A DNA stretch of 64,000 nucleotides from Colwellia sp. 75C3 (GTDB lineage: Bacteria; Pseudomonadota; Gammaproteobacteria; Enterobacterales; Alteromonadaceae): contig NZ_PJAU01000060.1 in assembly GCF_002836255.1 (NCBI RefSeq), forward strand, positions 248,001 through 312,000, in the 5' to 3' direction. Made by a program: the position numbers and the translations under genes. Below are positions 17,404-27,267 of the stretch, in pieces (position 1 is the first letter of the stretch; each line of letters begins with the position of its first letter). Under the pieces are notes generated by a model. That model was not told the origin of the DNA. It was given only the letters and a program-made list of their open reading frames with translations, and did no database searches.

Positions 17404-17799
17404 ATGAGTGACGATAAAGACGAAGATCTAAGTATGTGGGATGAAGCACTAGATGAACAAGCGGAAGCAAGAGAAAATGCTGAAACGGTTGAACTAGAAG
17501 AGTTAACCCCAGATGATGCCCCTATTACAGGTGAAGAAAAGCGAAAGCTTGATGCTATTTTAGATATTCCAGTTACTATTTCGATGGAAGTAGGCCGAAG
17601 TAATATCAGCATCAGAAATTTATTACAGTTAAACCAAGGCTCTGTAGTTGAATTAGACCGAGTCGCTGGTGAGTCACTTGATGTATTAGTTAATGGTACT
17701 TTAATTGCCCACGGTGAAGTAGTTGTTGTTAACGATAAATTTGGTATTCGCTTAACTGATGTGGTTAGCCAAGTTGAACGTATTAAAAAGTTAAAATAA
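17404..17799 (+). CDS. fliN: FliN, flagellar motor switch protein
   Basis: FliN forms the base of the C ring and receives the FliH-FliI complex. The 131-residue protein has an acidic N-terminal 45 residues and a SpoA domain with LDIPVTISMEVGRSNISIRN and LNQGSVVELDRVAGE. The size and order after fliM are standard. Confidence 0.96.
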   Translation: MSDDKDEDLSMWDEALDEQAEARENAETVELEELTPDDAPITGEEKRKLDAILDIPVTISMEVGRSNISIRNLLQLNQGSVVELDRVAGESLDVLVNGTLIAHGEVVVVNDKFGIRLTDVVSQVERIKKLK

Positions 17800-17870
17800 A
17801 ACAACTTAACAAACATTCATTAGTAGACATAATTTCTTAAGCATTAAGTAAATAGAGACATAAACGCAAT

Positions 17871-18455
17871 ATGATAATAAGAACAATACGTATATTACTG
17901 GCTCTTAGTTGTTGTTTAATGTCTTTAATGGTTTTAGCACAAGAAAGTGACTCCGGAAATGAACGAGTAAAAAATTCTGTTATTGAAGAGTCTATCAAAC
18001 AGCAAGACTCGGCAGTGGAAGGAGAAACTCTTCAAGGATCAGCTGAGCATGATCCAAAATTGTTAGGTATAAATCATCAAGCTTCTGTGCCGCAGGCGTT
18101 TGTTAACAATACCCCACAAGTTGGTAAGCATGTAATGGCAAATATGGATGCTGGCAGCATGGTCTTATCATTGTTAATGGTACTCGCGTTAATAATTATT
18201 TGTGCTTTAGTGCTTAAACGTTTTAACCTGACTCAACAAGGCGTTAGTCAATTAAAGGTTGTGACCAGTTTATCGTTAGGGGCGAAAGAACGTGTAGTTG
18301 TTATTCAAGCCGGAGACCAGCAGTTGCTCTTAGGGGTTACCGCTCAACAAGTTACCTTAATTGAGCGTTTAGCCGAGCCGTTAGCAACTCAAACGTTAAA
18401 GGCTACTGAGTTACCAAAAGGACTGTGGTCTTTCCTTTTGGCTAAAAAGTCTTAG
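17871..18455 (+). CDS. fliO: FliO, flagellar export gate assembly protein
   Basis: FliO helps assemble FliP into the export gate. The 194-residue protein begins with a hydrophobic leader (ILLALSCCLMSLMVLAQ), then a polar spacer, one membrane helix (MVLSLLMVLALIIICALVL, about 103-121) and a cytoplasmic domain with LKVVTSLSLGAKERVVVIQ and LLLGVTAQQVTLIERL. This is the family layout. It follows fliN by 71 bp. Confidence 0.9.
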   Translation: MIIRTIRILLALSCCLMSLMVLAQESDSGNERVKNSVIEESIKQQDSAVEGETLQGSAEHDPKLLGINHQASVPQAFVNNTPQVGKHVMANMDAGSMVLSLLMVLALIIICALVLKRFNLTQQGVSQLKVVTSLSLGAKERVVVIQAGDQQLLLGVTAQQVTLIERLAEPLATQTLKATELPKGLWSFLLAKKS

Positions 18456-18477
18456 TATTGAATAGGCTCAGTACCTA

Positions 18478-18517
18478 TGCCCGTTCCACTTGAATATGCT
18501 CGTTTCAGGAAACCTGA
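18478..18517. repeat. Possible relic of a MITE-like element end
   Basis: The segment from GCCCGTTCCACTTGAATATG to GTTTCAG resembles the terminal sequence of the element at 57984-58245 (ACCCGTTACCATTCAA then GTTTCAG) with a few changes. It continues as a small hairpin, TCAGG-AAA-CCTGA. It lies in the 149-bp fliO-fliP gap. It may be a remnant or chance likeness. Confidence 0.35.
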
Positions 18518-18604
18518 GAGAATCATAATCAAGTAAAGCGGTATATAATAAATGTTATCACAACGACTTTGATCAGGTTGTTTTTTAGGGAATACCAACA
18601 AACC

Positions 18605-19363
18605 ATGAAAAGAATTTCGTTATTCACCATCATAATTTTATGTTTGCTCAGCATGAGCTTCGGTGCATTTGCTGAGGATTTATCACTATCGGCATTAACA
18701 TTGACGACTAACCCTGATGGCTCACAAGAGTATTCGGTAAACTTACAAATTTTGATTTTTATGACTGCGCTGAGTTTTATACCGGCGGCGGTTATTATGA
18801 TGACATCGTTTACTCGTATTGTGGTGGTAATGGCGATTTTACGCCAAGCCTTTGGTCTTCAGCAAACACCATCAAATCAAGTAATTATCGGTTTAACCCT
18901 CTTTATGACCCTGTTTATCATGACACCGGTTTATAATCAAATAGATAAAAGTGCCATTCAGCCTTATTTATCGGAGGAGTTAACATCAACTGAAGCGATT
19001 AACCTTGGTAAAGTGCCATTACGTGCCTTCATGTTAGAACAAACACGAATTAAAGATTTAGATACTCTAGCTGCAATGGCCGGTATTGATGCCGTTGATA
19101 AACCAACCGATTTACCCATGACGGTAATTATACCCGCTTTTATTATTAGTGAATTAAAAACAGCTTTTCAGATTGGCTTTATACTATTCATTCCCTTTTT
19201 GATTATTGATTTAGTTGTAGCCAGTATTTTAATGGCGATGGGTATGATGATGCTTTCACCTATGATTGTATCTTTGCCTTTTAAATTAATGCTATTTGTT
19301 TTAGTTGATGGTTGGAACTTAGTTATTGGTACGATCGCAACCAGTTATGGATTAGGAACCTAG
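18605..19363 (+). CDS. fliP: FliP, flagellar type III export gate protein
   Basis: FliP is the main pore-forming subunit of the FliPQR export gate. I choose ATG at 18605 because it gives the cleaved signal peptide typical of FliP (MKRISLFTIIILCLLSMSFG, cut near AFA-ED). The 252-residue protein then shows LSFIPAAVIMMTSFTRIVVV and LRQAFGLQQTPSNQVIIGL, and the C-terminal LMLFVLVDGWNLVIGT. A frame beginning at TTG 18569 adds 12 residues ahead of the signal and is less likely. Confidence 0.95.
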   Translation: MKRISLFTIIILCLLSMSFGAFAEDLSLSALTLTTNPDGSQEYSVNLQILIFMTALSFIPAAVIMMTSFTRIVVVMAILRQAFGLQQTPSNQVIIGLTLFMTLFIMTPVYNQIDKSAIQPYLSEELTSTEAINLGKVPLRAFMLEQTRIKDLDTLAAMAGIDAVDKPTDLPMTVIIPAFIISELKTAFQIGFILFIPFLIIDLVVASILMAMGMMMLSPMIVSLPFKLMLFVLVDGWNLVIGTIATSYGLGT

Positions 19364-19441
19364 TCTATATTTTAAGTGGCTAGTTTTTAAATTGTAATTT
19401 TATATTGTTAAGAATGTTAGATAAGTAAAAGAGAGCAGCTT

Positions 19442-19711
19442 ATGGGTCCTGAAATTTATGTAGATATGTTAGGTGATGCATTATTACTTGTGATCCTTTT
19501 AGTGTGCGCCATTATCCTGCCAAGTCTAGCTGTTGGCCTAATGGTTGCTGTTTTTCAGGCCGCCACATCCATTAACGAACAAACCTTAAGCTTTTTACCA
19601 AGACTAATTGTTACCTTACTTGCCCTAATTATTGGGGGGCATTGGTTAGTACAGAAAGTTATGGACTATACCATCCGGCTAATTTCCAGTATTCCCAGTG
19701 TGATTGTTTAG
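19442..19711 (+). CDS. fliQ: FliQ, flagellar type III export gate protein
   Basis: FliQ packs around FliP/FliR in the export gate. The 89-residue product has two membrane helices (LLLVILLVCAIILPSLAVGL and LIVTLLALIIGGHWLVQKV) separated by the conserved QAATSINEQTLSFLPR loop. This is the family length. Confidence 0.96.
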   Translation: MGPEIYVDMLGDALLLVILLVCAIILPSLAVGLMVAVFQAATSINEQTLSFLPRLIVTLLALIIGGHWLVQKVMDYTIRLISSIPSVIV

Positions 19712-19748
19712 TTATGTGGTTAGGCATCCTTACTTTTAGAGAGGCTTA

Positions 19749-20531
19749 ATGGAATTTACAGAGTCTATTATTAATCAATATATGGCAGATTTTATCTTGC
19801 CATTTAGTCGTATTTCGGCCTTGATTATGACAATGATAGGTTTCAGCTCGAAGACTATTCCCGGTCGAGTCAAACTGTTTTTATGCGTCAGTATTACCAT
19901 TGCTGTGATGCCAGCAATTCCATCGGCTAGTGTAGATAGTTTGGTGTCATTTAATACTGCTATTCTATTGGGTCAGCAGATGATTATTGGCATCATGCTT
20001 GGTTTTGTAACTATCATGGTCGTTAATACTTTTACCCTAGCAGGTCAAATTATTGCTATGCAATCAGGCCTTGGTTTCGCGTCTTTAGTTGACCCCGCCA
20101 GTGGTATGAATGTTCCTGCTATTGGTCAATTTTTTCTTATTTTATCTTCGTTATTATTTTGGGTGATGGATGGTCATCTCGCCTATTTGCAATTTATCGT
20201 TGCTAGTTTCGATACTTTACCCATCCCAACAGAACATCTATCTAGCATCAAGTATCGCGAAGTAGTTGAATGGGGCGGATGGATGTTTGCAACCGCATTA
20301 TCACTTGCTTTAGCACCAATAACAGCTATGTTATTGATCAATTTCTCTTTTGGCATTATGACAAGAGCAGCTCCGCAACTTAATATTTTTGCCATTGGTT
20401 TCCCTATCACCATGATGGCAGGTTTACTTATTATGTGGCTAACCTTTGGGAACTTCTTTACTCACTTTGAGTTGCAGTGGCAGCGTGCTCTTGATTTTAG
20501 TTGTTACCTTATTGATTGTAAGGCGACGTAA
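19749..20531 (+). CDS. fliR: FliR, flagellar type III export gate protein
   Basis: FliR completes the FliPQR gate. The 260-residue product is strongly hydrophobic with about six membrane helices and the conserved AGQIIAMQSGLGFASLVDP and GLLIMWLTFGNF segments. Its stop codon is directly followed by the ATG of flhB with no gap. Confidence 0.95.
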   Translation: MEFTESIINQYMADFILPFSRISALIMTMIGFSSKTIPGRVKLFLCVSITIAVMPAIPSASVDSLVSFNTAILLGQQMIIGIMLGFVTIMVVNTFTLAGQIIAMQSGLGFASLVDPASGMNVPAIGQFFLILSSLLFWVMDGHLAYLQFIVASFDTLPIPTEHLSSIKYREVVEWGGWMFATALSLALAPITAMLLINFSFGIMTRAAPQLNIFAIGFPITMMAGLLIMWLTFGNFFTHFELQWQRALDFSCYLIDCKAT

Positions 20532-21662
20532 ATGGCTGATTCTGATAGTGGTGAAAAAAGTGAAGAGCCCACGGCTAAAAAGATTACTGATGCTCGAAAA
20601 AAAGGTCAAATTGCTCGCTCTAAAGATTTAGGTACTTTTTTTGTTTTAGTGGGAAGTGCTTGTGCGATGTTATTGATGGGAAAAGCTTTAGCTACATCAA
20701 TGGCAGGCATGATGAGTCATATGTTTAGCTTAAGTCGTGAAGAAGCAATGGATATAAATGCATTATTTAAAGTGATAAGTGATGGCGTTTATCAAATTGT
20801 TCCGCCATTGTTGTGGATTTTTTTTATTGTTATGCTCGCGGCATTTGTTGGTAATATACTGCTGGGTGGTATGAGCTTTTCTTGGGAAGCCATGGCACCT
20901 AAAGCAAGTAAACTATCCCCAGCAGCAGGTTTTAAACGTATGTTTGGTGTACAAGCTGCAGTTGAACTGATTAAGTCTATTTTAAAGTTTTTTGTTGTTT
21001 TTATTGTGGCTTTTTTACTGCTGAGTGGTTTGTTTGAGGAAATTCTTGGTTTAAGCCGAGAAACTATTCCCAATAACTTTGAACATGCGCTTACCATGTT
21101 ACAGTGGATGTTTTTGGTACTTGCTTTATCAATAGGTATCATTGTTGTAATTGATGCGCCCTATCAAGTATGGAATCACAATCGTCAGTTAAAAATGACG
21201 AAACAAGAAATTAAAGATGAGCATAAGGGGACTGAGGGTAGTCCAGAAATAAAGGGTCGTATTCGTCGGACCCAATATGAGATGTCGCAACGACGAATGA
21301 TGCAGGATGTACCTGAATCTGATGTAGTGATCACTAACCCAACACACTTCTCAATTGCTCTCAAATACGATGCTGCGGTAGGTGGTGCTCCCGTATTATC
21401 AGCAAAAGGGGTTGATGAAATGGCTCTACATATCCGTACCATTGCAAAAGAGCATCAAATTGAAATAATTCAATCACCAGCATTAGCCCGATCACTTTAT
21501 TATACAGCAGAAGTTGGTGATGATATTCCTGAAGAGTTATTTGCTGCGGTTGCCCAGGTACTCGCTTTTATTTTTCAATTGAATGAGCATAAAAAAGGCA
21601 ATGCTAAAAAACCAACCCCCGTTGCTAAAGAACTTCCTATACCTGATGAGTTTAGATATTAG
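20532..21662 (+). CDS. flhB: FlhB, flagellar export switch protein
   Basis: FlhB, 376 residues, controls which substrates are exported and cleaves itself. It starts with the family signature GEKSEEPTAKKITDARKKGQ and has four membrane helices. The autocleavage motif NPTH is present in VVITNPTHFSIALKY, followed by the C-terminal domain with GVDEMALHIRTIAKEH. It begins at the base after the fliR stop. A 135-bp gap with a sigma-54 promoter follows. Confidence 0.97.
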   Translation: MADSDSGEKSEEPTAKKITDARKKGQIARSKDLGTFFVLVGSACAMLLMGKALATSMAGMMSHMFSLSREEAMDINALFKVISDGVYQIVPPLLWIFFIVMLAAFVGNILLGGMSFSWEAMAPKASKLSPAAGFKRMFGVQAAVELIKSILKFFVVFIVAFLLLSGLFEEILGLSRETIPNNFEHALTMLQWMFLVLALSIGIIVVIDAPYQVWNHNRQLKMTKQEIKDEHKGTEGSPEIKGRIRRTQYEMSQRRMMQDVPESDVVITNPTHFSIALKYDAAVGGAPVLSAKGVDEMALHIRTIAKEHQIEIIQSPALARSLYYTAEVGDDIPEELFAAVAQVLAFIFQLNEHKKGNAKKPTPVAKELPIPDEFRY

Positions 21663-21741
21663 AAATTGGGTGACAGAAAGCTATTCTGTAAAATTATTGA
21701 AATATTTACCTTTCATCGCAATTACCTACTACCACTCCCTT

Positions 21742-21757
21742 TGGTATGAAAATTGCT
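21742..21757 (+). promoter_or_regulatory. Sigma-54 promoter of flhA
   Basis: TGGTATGAAAATTGCT keeps GG and GC at 10-base spacing with TTGC at the -12 end. It lies 41 bp before flhA. In Vibrio the flhA-flhF-flhG-fliA-che genes also form a sigma-54-driven unit, so this promoter may read far downstream. Confidence 0.8.
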
Positions 21758-21797
21758 AATTCTATTGTAACTGTCAAAAAAACATCATGAAGTAGTA

Positions 21798-23900
21798 ATG
21801 CAATTAGCCGCTTATTTTAATCAGTTTGATAAATCAAAATTACGTCACCTTTCGGGCTTAGGCACACCTATATTGGTGATGGCAGCTTTAGGTATGATTA
21901 TTTTACCCATGCCTGCTTGGTTATTAGATATTTTATTCTCTTTTAACATCGCGCTCTCCCTCGTTGTATTACTTATAACAGTCTATACCTTGAAACCTCT
22001 TGATTTTGGATCTTTCCCTGCAGTTTTACTTGTGGCGACTATCTTAAGACTAGCGCTGAATGTGGCTAGCACTCGTGTGGTGTTATTAGAAGGTCACGAA
22101 GGCCCTGAAGCGGCTGGTAAGGTCATTGAAGCATTTGGATCGGTTGTTATCGGTGGCAACTATGCGGTTGGCTTAGTAGTTTTTCTTATATTGATCATTA
22201 TTAACTTTGTTGTGGTAACTAAAGGTGCTGGACGAATCGCTGAAGTAACTGCGCGTTTTACCTTAGATGCAATGCCTGGTAAACAAATGGCAATTGATGC
22301 TGATTTGAATGCGGGTTTTATTACACAAGAACAAGCTAAAGAGCGAAGAACAGAGGTAACCAGTGAAGCTGATTTTTATGGTTCTATGGACGGTGCTAGT
22401 AAGTTTGTTAAAGGTGATGCCATTGCTGGTATTCTCATTTTGTTCATTAATATTGTTGGTGGCTTAATAATAGGTATGGTACAGCATGATTTATCTTTTT
22501 CTCGTGCTGTTGAGATATATACTTTACTTACTATTGGTGATGGCCTGGTAGCACAGATACCTGGTTTATTATTATCCATTGGTACAGCAATCGTTGTAAC
22601 CCGTCAAAATACATCGCAAGATATGGGTGAGCAAGTAAGTAGTCAACTTGGCCAAGAAAAGTCTCTCTACGTTGCTGCCGGTGTAATGTTTGTGATGGGC
22701 GTAATTCCAGGTATGCCACATTTTGTCTTTTTATTATTTTCAGCGATCATTGCAGCAGCCGCATTTTTTGGTGCTAGAAATAAAGTAAACCAAAAAGTTG
22801 AACTTGACAAGTTAGCACAAGATGAACAAGTTCAGCATCAACAAAAAGAAGATGAAGTAAAAGAACTGGATTGGGATGATGTTAATCATGTTGATGTTAT
22901 CGGTTTAGAAATTGGCTATCGTTTAATCCCTTTGGTGGACAAAGCGCAAGGTGGAGAGTTACTGAGCCGAATTAAAGGTGTACGTAAAAAGCTTTCACAA
23001 GAATTTGGTTTTCTAGTACCCGCAGTGCATATTCGAGATAATTTGGATTTAGATCCGAACAGTTATCAAATATCTTTAATGGGTGTTGTTGTCGGTACGG
23101 CACAAATTAGACATGATCAAGAGCTTGCAATTAACCCCGGACAAGTCTTTGGTTCACTTGATGGAGTAGCAACTAAAGACCCTGCGTTCGGGCTTGATGC
23201 AACTTGGATCAACCAAAATCAACGTGAGCAAGCGCAAACTTTGGGTTATACCGTGGTTGATTCTGCAACTGTATTAGCGACTCATTTAAGTCAAATATTA
23301 ACAAACAATGCTGCCCAGCTATTGGGGCATGAGGAAGTTCAAAACCTGTTAGACTTACTTGCTAAAAACTATCCTAAGCTCGTTGAAGGTTTTGTTCCTG
23401 ATACCTTAACTTTGGGTACAGTTGTGAAAGTATTACAAAGCTTAATGAATGAGGGCGTTGCTGTACGTGATATGCGCTCAATTGTACAAACTCTTGTCGA
23501 GTATGGACCAAAAAGCCAAGATGCTGAAGTACTCACCGCTGCAGTTCGAATTAGCTTAAGAAAATTTATCGTTCAAGATCTTGTTGGTGGCGCACAAGAA
23601 GTACCTGTCATAACTTTGGCTCCAGAGTTGGAACAGATGTTGCATCAATCAATGCAGATGGCAGGTGATGATGGTGCTGGTATTGAACCAGGTTTAGCAG
23701 AGCGCTTACAACAATCATTAACTGAAGGAGCTAACCAGCAAGAAATGGCTGGTGATACACCAATATTATTAACATCAGGTATATTAAGACATGTATTGGC
23801 TAAGTTTGTTAAATACACGATTCCGAGCTTACGTGTTATTTCTTATCAAGAAATACCTGATGATAAACAAATCAAAATAGTTAGTGCTATTGGGCAATAA
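21798..23900 (+). CDS. flhA: FlhA, flagellar export gate ring protein
   Basis: FlhA forms the nonameric cytoplasmic ring and proton channel of the export apparatus. The 700-residue product has an N-terminal membrane half with about eight helices and the family signature (LRLALNVASTRVVLLEGHEG). The FHIPEP region has GGNYAVGLVVFLILI and MPGKQMAIDADLNAG. The soluble C-terminal half (from about 350) binds substrates and chaperones. The length is normal. Confidence 0.97.
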   Translation: MQLAAYFNQFDKSKLRHLSGLGTPILVMAALGMIILPMPAWLLDILFSFNIALSLVVLLITVYTLKPLDFGSFPAVLLVATILRLALNVASTRVVLLEGHEGPEAAGKVIEAFGSVVIGGNYAVGLVVFLILIIINFVVVTKGAGRIAEVTARFTLDAMPGKQMAIDADLNAGFITQEQAKERRTEVTSEADFYGSMDGASKFVKGDAIAGILILFINIVGGLIIGMVQHDLSFSRAVEIYTLLTIGDGLVAQIPGLLLSIGTAIVVTRQNTSQDMGEQVSSQLGQEKSLYVAAGVMFVMGVIPGMPHFVFLLFSAIIAAAAFFGARNKVNQKVELDKLAQDEQVQHQQKEDEVKELDWDDVNHVDVIGLEIGYRLIPLVDKAQGGELLSRIKGVRKKLSQEFGFLVPAVHIRDNLDLDPNSYQISLMGVVVGTAQIRHDQELAINPGQVFGSLDGVATKDPAFGLDATWINQNQREQAQTLGYTVVDSATVLATHLSQILTNNAAQLLGHEEVQNLLDLLAKNYPKLVEGFVPDTLTLGTVVKVLQSLMNEGVAVRDMRSIVQTLVEYGPKSQDAEVLTAAVRISLRKFIVQDLVGGAQEVPVITLAPELEQMLHQSMQMAGDDGAGIEPGLAERLQQSLTEGANQQEMAGDTPILLTSGILRHVLAKFVKYTIPSLRVISYQEIPDDKQIKIVSAIGQ

Positions 23901-23959
23901 CATTTTATTTAAAGTATACGGTGCATGGTTGTAACTTAAAGTGATAATAGAGGCTGGAT

Positions 23960-25501
23960 ATGAAAATTAGACGTTTTGTTGCCAAAGATATGCGTACAGC
24001 ATTAGCACAGATTAAAGAAGAACTTGGCGTTGATGCGGTTATTATGTCCAATAAAAAGATTCCTGAAGGAGTGGAGTTAATGGCTGCTGTTGATTACAAC
24101 CAAGCCGTACCGCCTGCAAAGTTTCCAAAAAATACGACAGAAGATAAAGCAGAAGAAAGCAAGCTGAAGATAAATTCCTCGAGTTCAAGAGAAGTAAGCA
24201 ATGATGTTGTTAGTATTGGTCAACAAACCGCAATACAAAATACGGTTTCATCACCAACAGCAAGTGAAATAATAAATGAACATGCTCCAGCGGATAGTCT
24301 CTCTGCATTACTAAATCGTCAGGTGCAACAAGACGAGCCGCAACAAGCGCCTACTAACTTTGGCGATGCGAGTATTGAGCAACAGTTAAAGAATTTTACT
24401 GACCGTCTGACCCATTCAACCCCTGATAATGTTGCTAACGCATTACAACAAGCACCAATGTCAGGTGATGAGCAATACGGTAGTGATCAAATCACTGCAA
24501 ATATATCCAAAAACATGTCATCTTCAAGCCCTCTAGCTATTGGTGTAAATGATGATGCACAGGTATCTTCACAAGACTTTGCGAAAATGCAGCAAGAAAT
24601 GGCATCTATTCGTTCACTGTTAGAGCATCAAGTTTCAGGTTTGATGTGGCAAGATATGGCTCAAAAAGACCCTCAGCGAGCTGTATTGGTAAACCGTTTA
24701 CTAGCTTTAGGATTAAATGAACAAATAGCGGATCAAATAGCGGGTTATGTTCCTGAACAATCCGATGGAAAGCAAGCTTGGCAACAAGCAACACAACTTA
24801 TTGCTCAACAAATAAATACTACACAAAATGATATAATAAATCGTGGCGGTGTAGTGGCTTTAGTTGGTCCTACTGGTGTAGGTAAAACAACGACTATTGC
24901 TAAGCTTGCTGCAGGGTTTTCGCAAGTACATGGTAGCGAACAAGTAGCACTTATTTCTACAGATACCTTTCGGATAGCCGGCTTTGAGCAATTAGCAACC
25001 TATGGAAAAATTATTGGCTGTCAAGTGAGTCTTGCTAAAGATAGTCAAGCGTTAGATACTCTATTACAACAGTATTCGAAGAAAAAATTAATATTAATTG
25101 ATACTGCTGGCATGGGACAACGTGACATTCGTTTAGCTGAACAGTTAACGGCTTTAGTTTCAAATGCCCGAGTGAGAATTCGAAGTTACTTGGTGCTTGC
25201 GGCTAATGCTCAACAAGGTGTCATGCAAGAAAATGTTGATCGCTTTAAAAAAGTACCATTGTCGGGGTGTATTTATACTAAACTTGATGAAAGTATCAGT
25301 ATTGGTGAAATAATTACAACTTCGATTCTAAATGGCTTGCCAATAGGTTATCTTACTGATGGGCAAAGAGTTCCAGAAGATATTAAAGTTGCAAATGCTG
25401 AGAAATTAGTTACTCTTGCAGATAAGATGGCAACTAAGTCAGTAAAAAATAATGTCAGTGTATTGCGGCCGATGCCTGTTGCACCCGCAGTAACTGTCTA
25501 A
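23960..25501 (+). CDS. flhF: FlhF, SRP-type GTPase for polar flagellum placement
   Basis: FlhF recruits FliF to the cell pole and fixes where the flagellum is built. In this 513-residue protein the N-terminal basic region (MKIRRFVAKDMRTALAQIKE) is followed by a long variable Gln/Ser-rich linker (about 55-210). The SRP-like NG domain has Walker A GPTGVGKTTT, DTFRIAGFEQL and the G3/G4-like DTAGM and TKLDE motifs. It is followed by its antagonist flhG, the usual pair. Confidence 0.96.
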   Translation: MKIRRFVAKDMRTALAQIKEELGVDAVIMSNKKIPEGVELMAAVDYNQAVPPAKFPKNTTEDKAEESKLKINSSSSREVSNDVVSIGQQTAIQNTVSSPTASEIINEHAPADSLSALLNRQVQQDEPQQAPTNFGDASIEQQLKNFTDRLTHSTPDNVANALQQAPMSGDEQYGSDQITANISKNMSSSSPLAIGVNDDAQVSSQDFAKMQQEMASIRSLLEHQVSGLMWQDMAQKDPQRAVLVNRLLALGLNEQIADQIAGYVPEQSDGKQAWQQATQLIAQQINTTQNDIINRGGVVALVGPTGVGKTTTIAKLAAGFSQVHGSEQVALISTDTFRIAGFEQLATYGKIIGCQVSLAKDSQALDTLLQQYSKKKLILIDTAGMGQRDIRLAEQLTALVSNARVRIRSYLVLAANAQQGVMQENVDRFKKVPLSGCIYTKLDESISIGEIITTSILNGLPIGYLTDGQRVPEDIKVANAEKLVTLADKMATKSVKNNVSVLRPMPVAPAVTV

Positions 25502-25547
25502 GACTCTAGCTAATAGCTAAACAGATATAATTAGAAGTAATAATTAA

Positions 25548-26390
25548 ATGATAGATCAAGCGAGTGGCTTAAGAAAAATGCAAAATTTACAGCAAGTTAA
25601 AGTGGTAGCCGTTTCTGGCGGTAAAGGTGGTGTTGGTAAAACTAATACCTCGCTAAATACCGCTATTGCTTTAGGGCAACAAGGCAAACGAGTACTGGTA
25701 CTTGATGCCGATTTAGGTCTTGCTAATGTTGATGTAATGCTTGGATTAAGAGTAAAACGTAACTTATCTCATGTGTTATCTGGTGAATGTGAGCTTGATG
25801 ATATTATTATCGAAGGGCCCGCTGGCATTAAAATTATTCCAGCTACATCAGGTTCACAGTCAATGGTTGATTTGACCCCGTCAGAGCATGCTGGTCTTAT
25901 TCGAGCTTTTAGTGAAATGCGTACCCAGTTTGATGTATTGATCGTTGATACAGCTGCCGGCATTTCGGATATGGTATTAAGCTTTACCCGCGCGGCACAG
26001 GATGTCATGTTAGTCGTATGTGATGAGCCAACATCAATTACGGATTGTTATGCATTAATGAAGTTACTAAGCCGTGACCATGGTGTGTTTAAATTTAAAG
26101 TTGTCGCCAATATGGTCCGTAGTCCTAGAGAAGGACAACAGCTTTTTGCTAAGTTAACTAAAGTGACTGATAGGTTTTTAGATGTAGCCATTGAATTGGT
26201 TGCAGTCATTCCATTTGATGAGAATGTTAGGAAATCAGTACGTAAACAGAAAGTTATAGTAGAGGCTTACCCGCAGTCCCCAGCTTCTTTGGCTTATATT
26301 GACTTAGCAACTAAAGTTAGCCAATGGCCAATACCTAAACAAGCTTCAGGACATCTAGAATTCTTTATTGAGCAGTTACTTGCTAATTAA
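25548..26390 (+). CDS. flhG: FlhG/FleN, MinD-like ATPase limiting flagellar number
   Basis: FlhG restricts the cell to one polar flagellum, in relatives by binding FlrA and stimulating FlhF GTPase. The 280-residue protein starts with a short conserved activator helix (DQASGLRKM) and the deviant Walker A GGKGGVGKTN. It also has the MinD motifs LVLDADLGLANVDVMLG and LIVDTAAGIS. The C-terminal end has a membrane-targeting amphipathic stretch (LEFFIEQLL). It lies between flhF and fliA. Confidence 0.95.
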   Translation: MIDQASGLRKMQNLQQVKVVAVSGGKGGVGKTNTSLNTAIALGQQGKRVLVLDADLGLANVDVMLGLRVKRNLSHVLSGECELDDIIIEGPAGIKIIPATSGSQSMVDLTPSEHAGLIRAFSEMRTQFDVLIVDTAAGISDMVLSFTRAAQDVMLVVCDEPTSITDCYALMKLLSRDHGVFKFKVVANMVRSPREGQQLFAKLTKVTDRFLDVAIELVAVIPFDENVRKSVRKQKVIVEAYPQSPASLAYIDLATKVSQWPIPKQASGHLEFFIEQLLAN

Positions 26391-26428
26391 CTGATTAATT
26401 AAGCATTACTTAGTGAGAGCAATAATAC

Positions 26429-27148
26429 GTGGTAAAAGCGAATAGCTACAATAATCAAATAGATAAAACTGTTTTACTTGAACAACAGACTGTTTTAGTT
26501 AAGCGTATTGCTTATCACCTTTTAGCAAGGCTGCCAGCAAGCGTTCAAGTTGATGACCTAATACAATCAGGAATGATTGGTTTATTTGAAGCTGCAAATA
26601 ATTTTGATAATACTAAGGGTGCTAGCTTTGAAACTTTTGCTGGTATTCGAATTCGTGGCGCTATGTTAGATGAAATGCGCCGGGGTGATTGGACCCCACG
26701 ATCTGTTCATAAAAACAGCCGAATGATAAGTGAAGCGATAAAAAATCTCGAAGCGCAATTTGGCCGAGATGTTTCTGATATAGAAGTCGCTGAAAAACTT
26801 GATATTTCATTAAATGACTACCATCATATATTAAGTGAGGTCAGTACGGGGAAAATACTCGGTATTGAAGATCTCGGTGTTAATGAAGATGCTATAAAAC
26901 TCTGTGATGATAGTCTTGGGGATGATCCATATCAAAGTATTGAGCATAATGCTTTTAAAAAAGGCTTAGCCGTATGTATTAAGTCTTTACCCGAGCGTGA
27001 AGCTCTTGTACTGTCTTTATATTATGATGAAGAATTGAATTTAAGAGAAATAGGTCAAGTACTTGACGTTAGTGAGTCGAGAGTAAGTCAAATTCATAGT
27101 CAAGCAATGCATCGTCTTAAAGGACGTATGCAATCTTGGCAAAGTTAG
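26429..27148 (+). CDS. fliA: FliA, sigma-28 factor for late flagellar genes
   Basis: FliA directs RNA polymerase to late genes, including the flagellinolysin promoter at 2136-2162. The start is GTG at 26429. The 239-residue protein has region 2 (DDLIQSGMIGLFEAANNFD, FETFAGIRIRGAMLDEMR) and region 4 (LPEREALVLSLYYDEELNLR, VSESRVSQIHSQAM). Its anti-sigma factor gene flgM is not in the window. Confidence 0.96.
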   Translation: MVKANSYNNQIDKTVLLEQQTVLVKRIAYHLLARLPASVQVDDLIQSGMIGLFEAANNFDNTKGASFETFAGIRIRGAMLDEMRRGDWTPRSVHKNSRMISEAIKNLEAQFGRDVSDIEVAEKLDISLNDYHHILSEVSTGKILGIEDLGVNEDAIKLCDDSLGDDPYQSIEHNAFKKGLAVCIKSLPEREALVLSLYYDEELNLREIGQVLDVSESRVSQIHSQAMHRLKGRMQSWQS

Positions 27149-27267
27149 CTAGACTAAACTGATAATATGTTGATGTTAGTTAATTTTTGAAAAAGTAAAT
27201 ACCATGTTAGGTAAAAAATAACACAAAGAAAAACTAATTTATTTTGAATGTTTCGCCGGAGGGTGCC

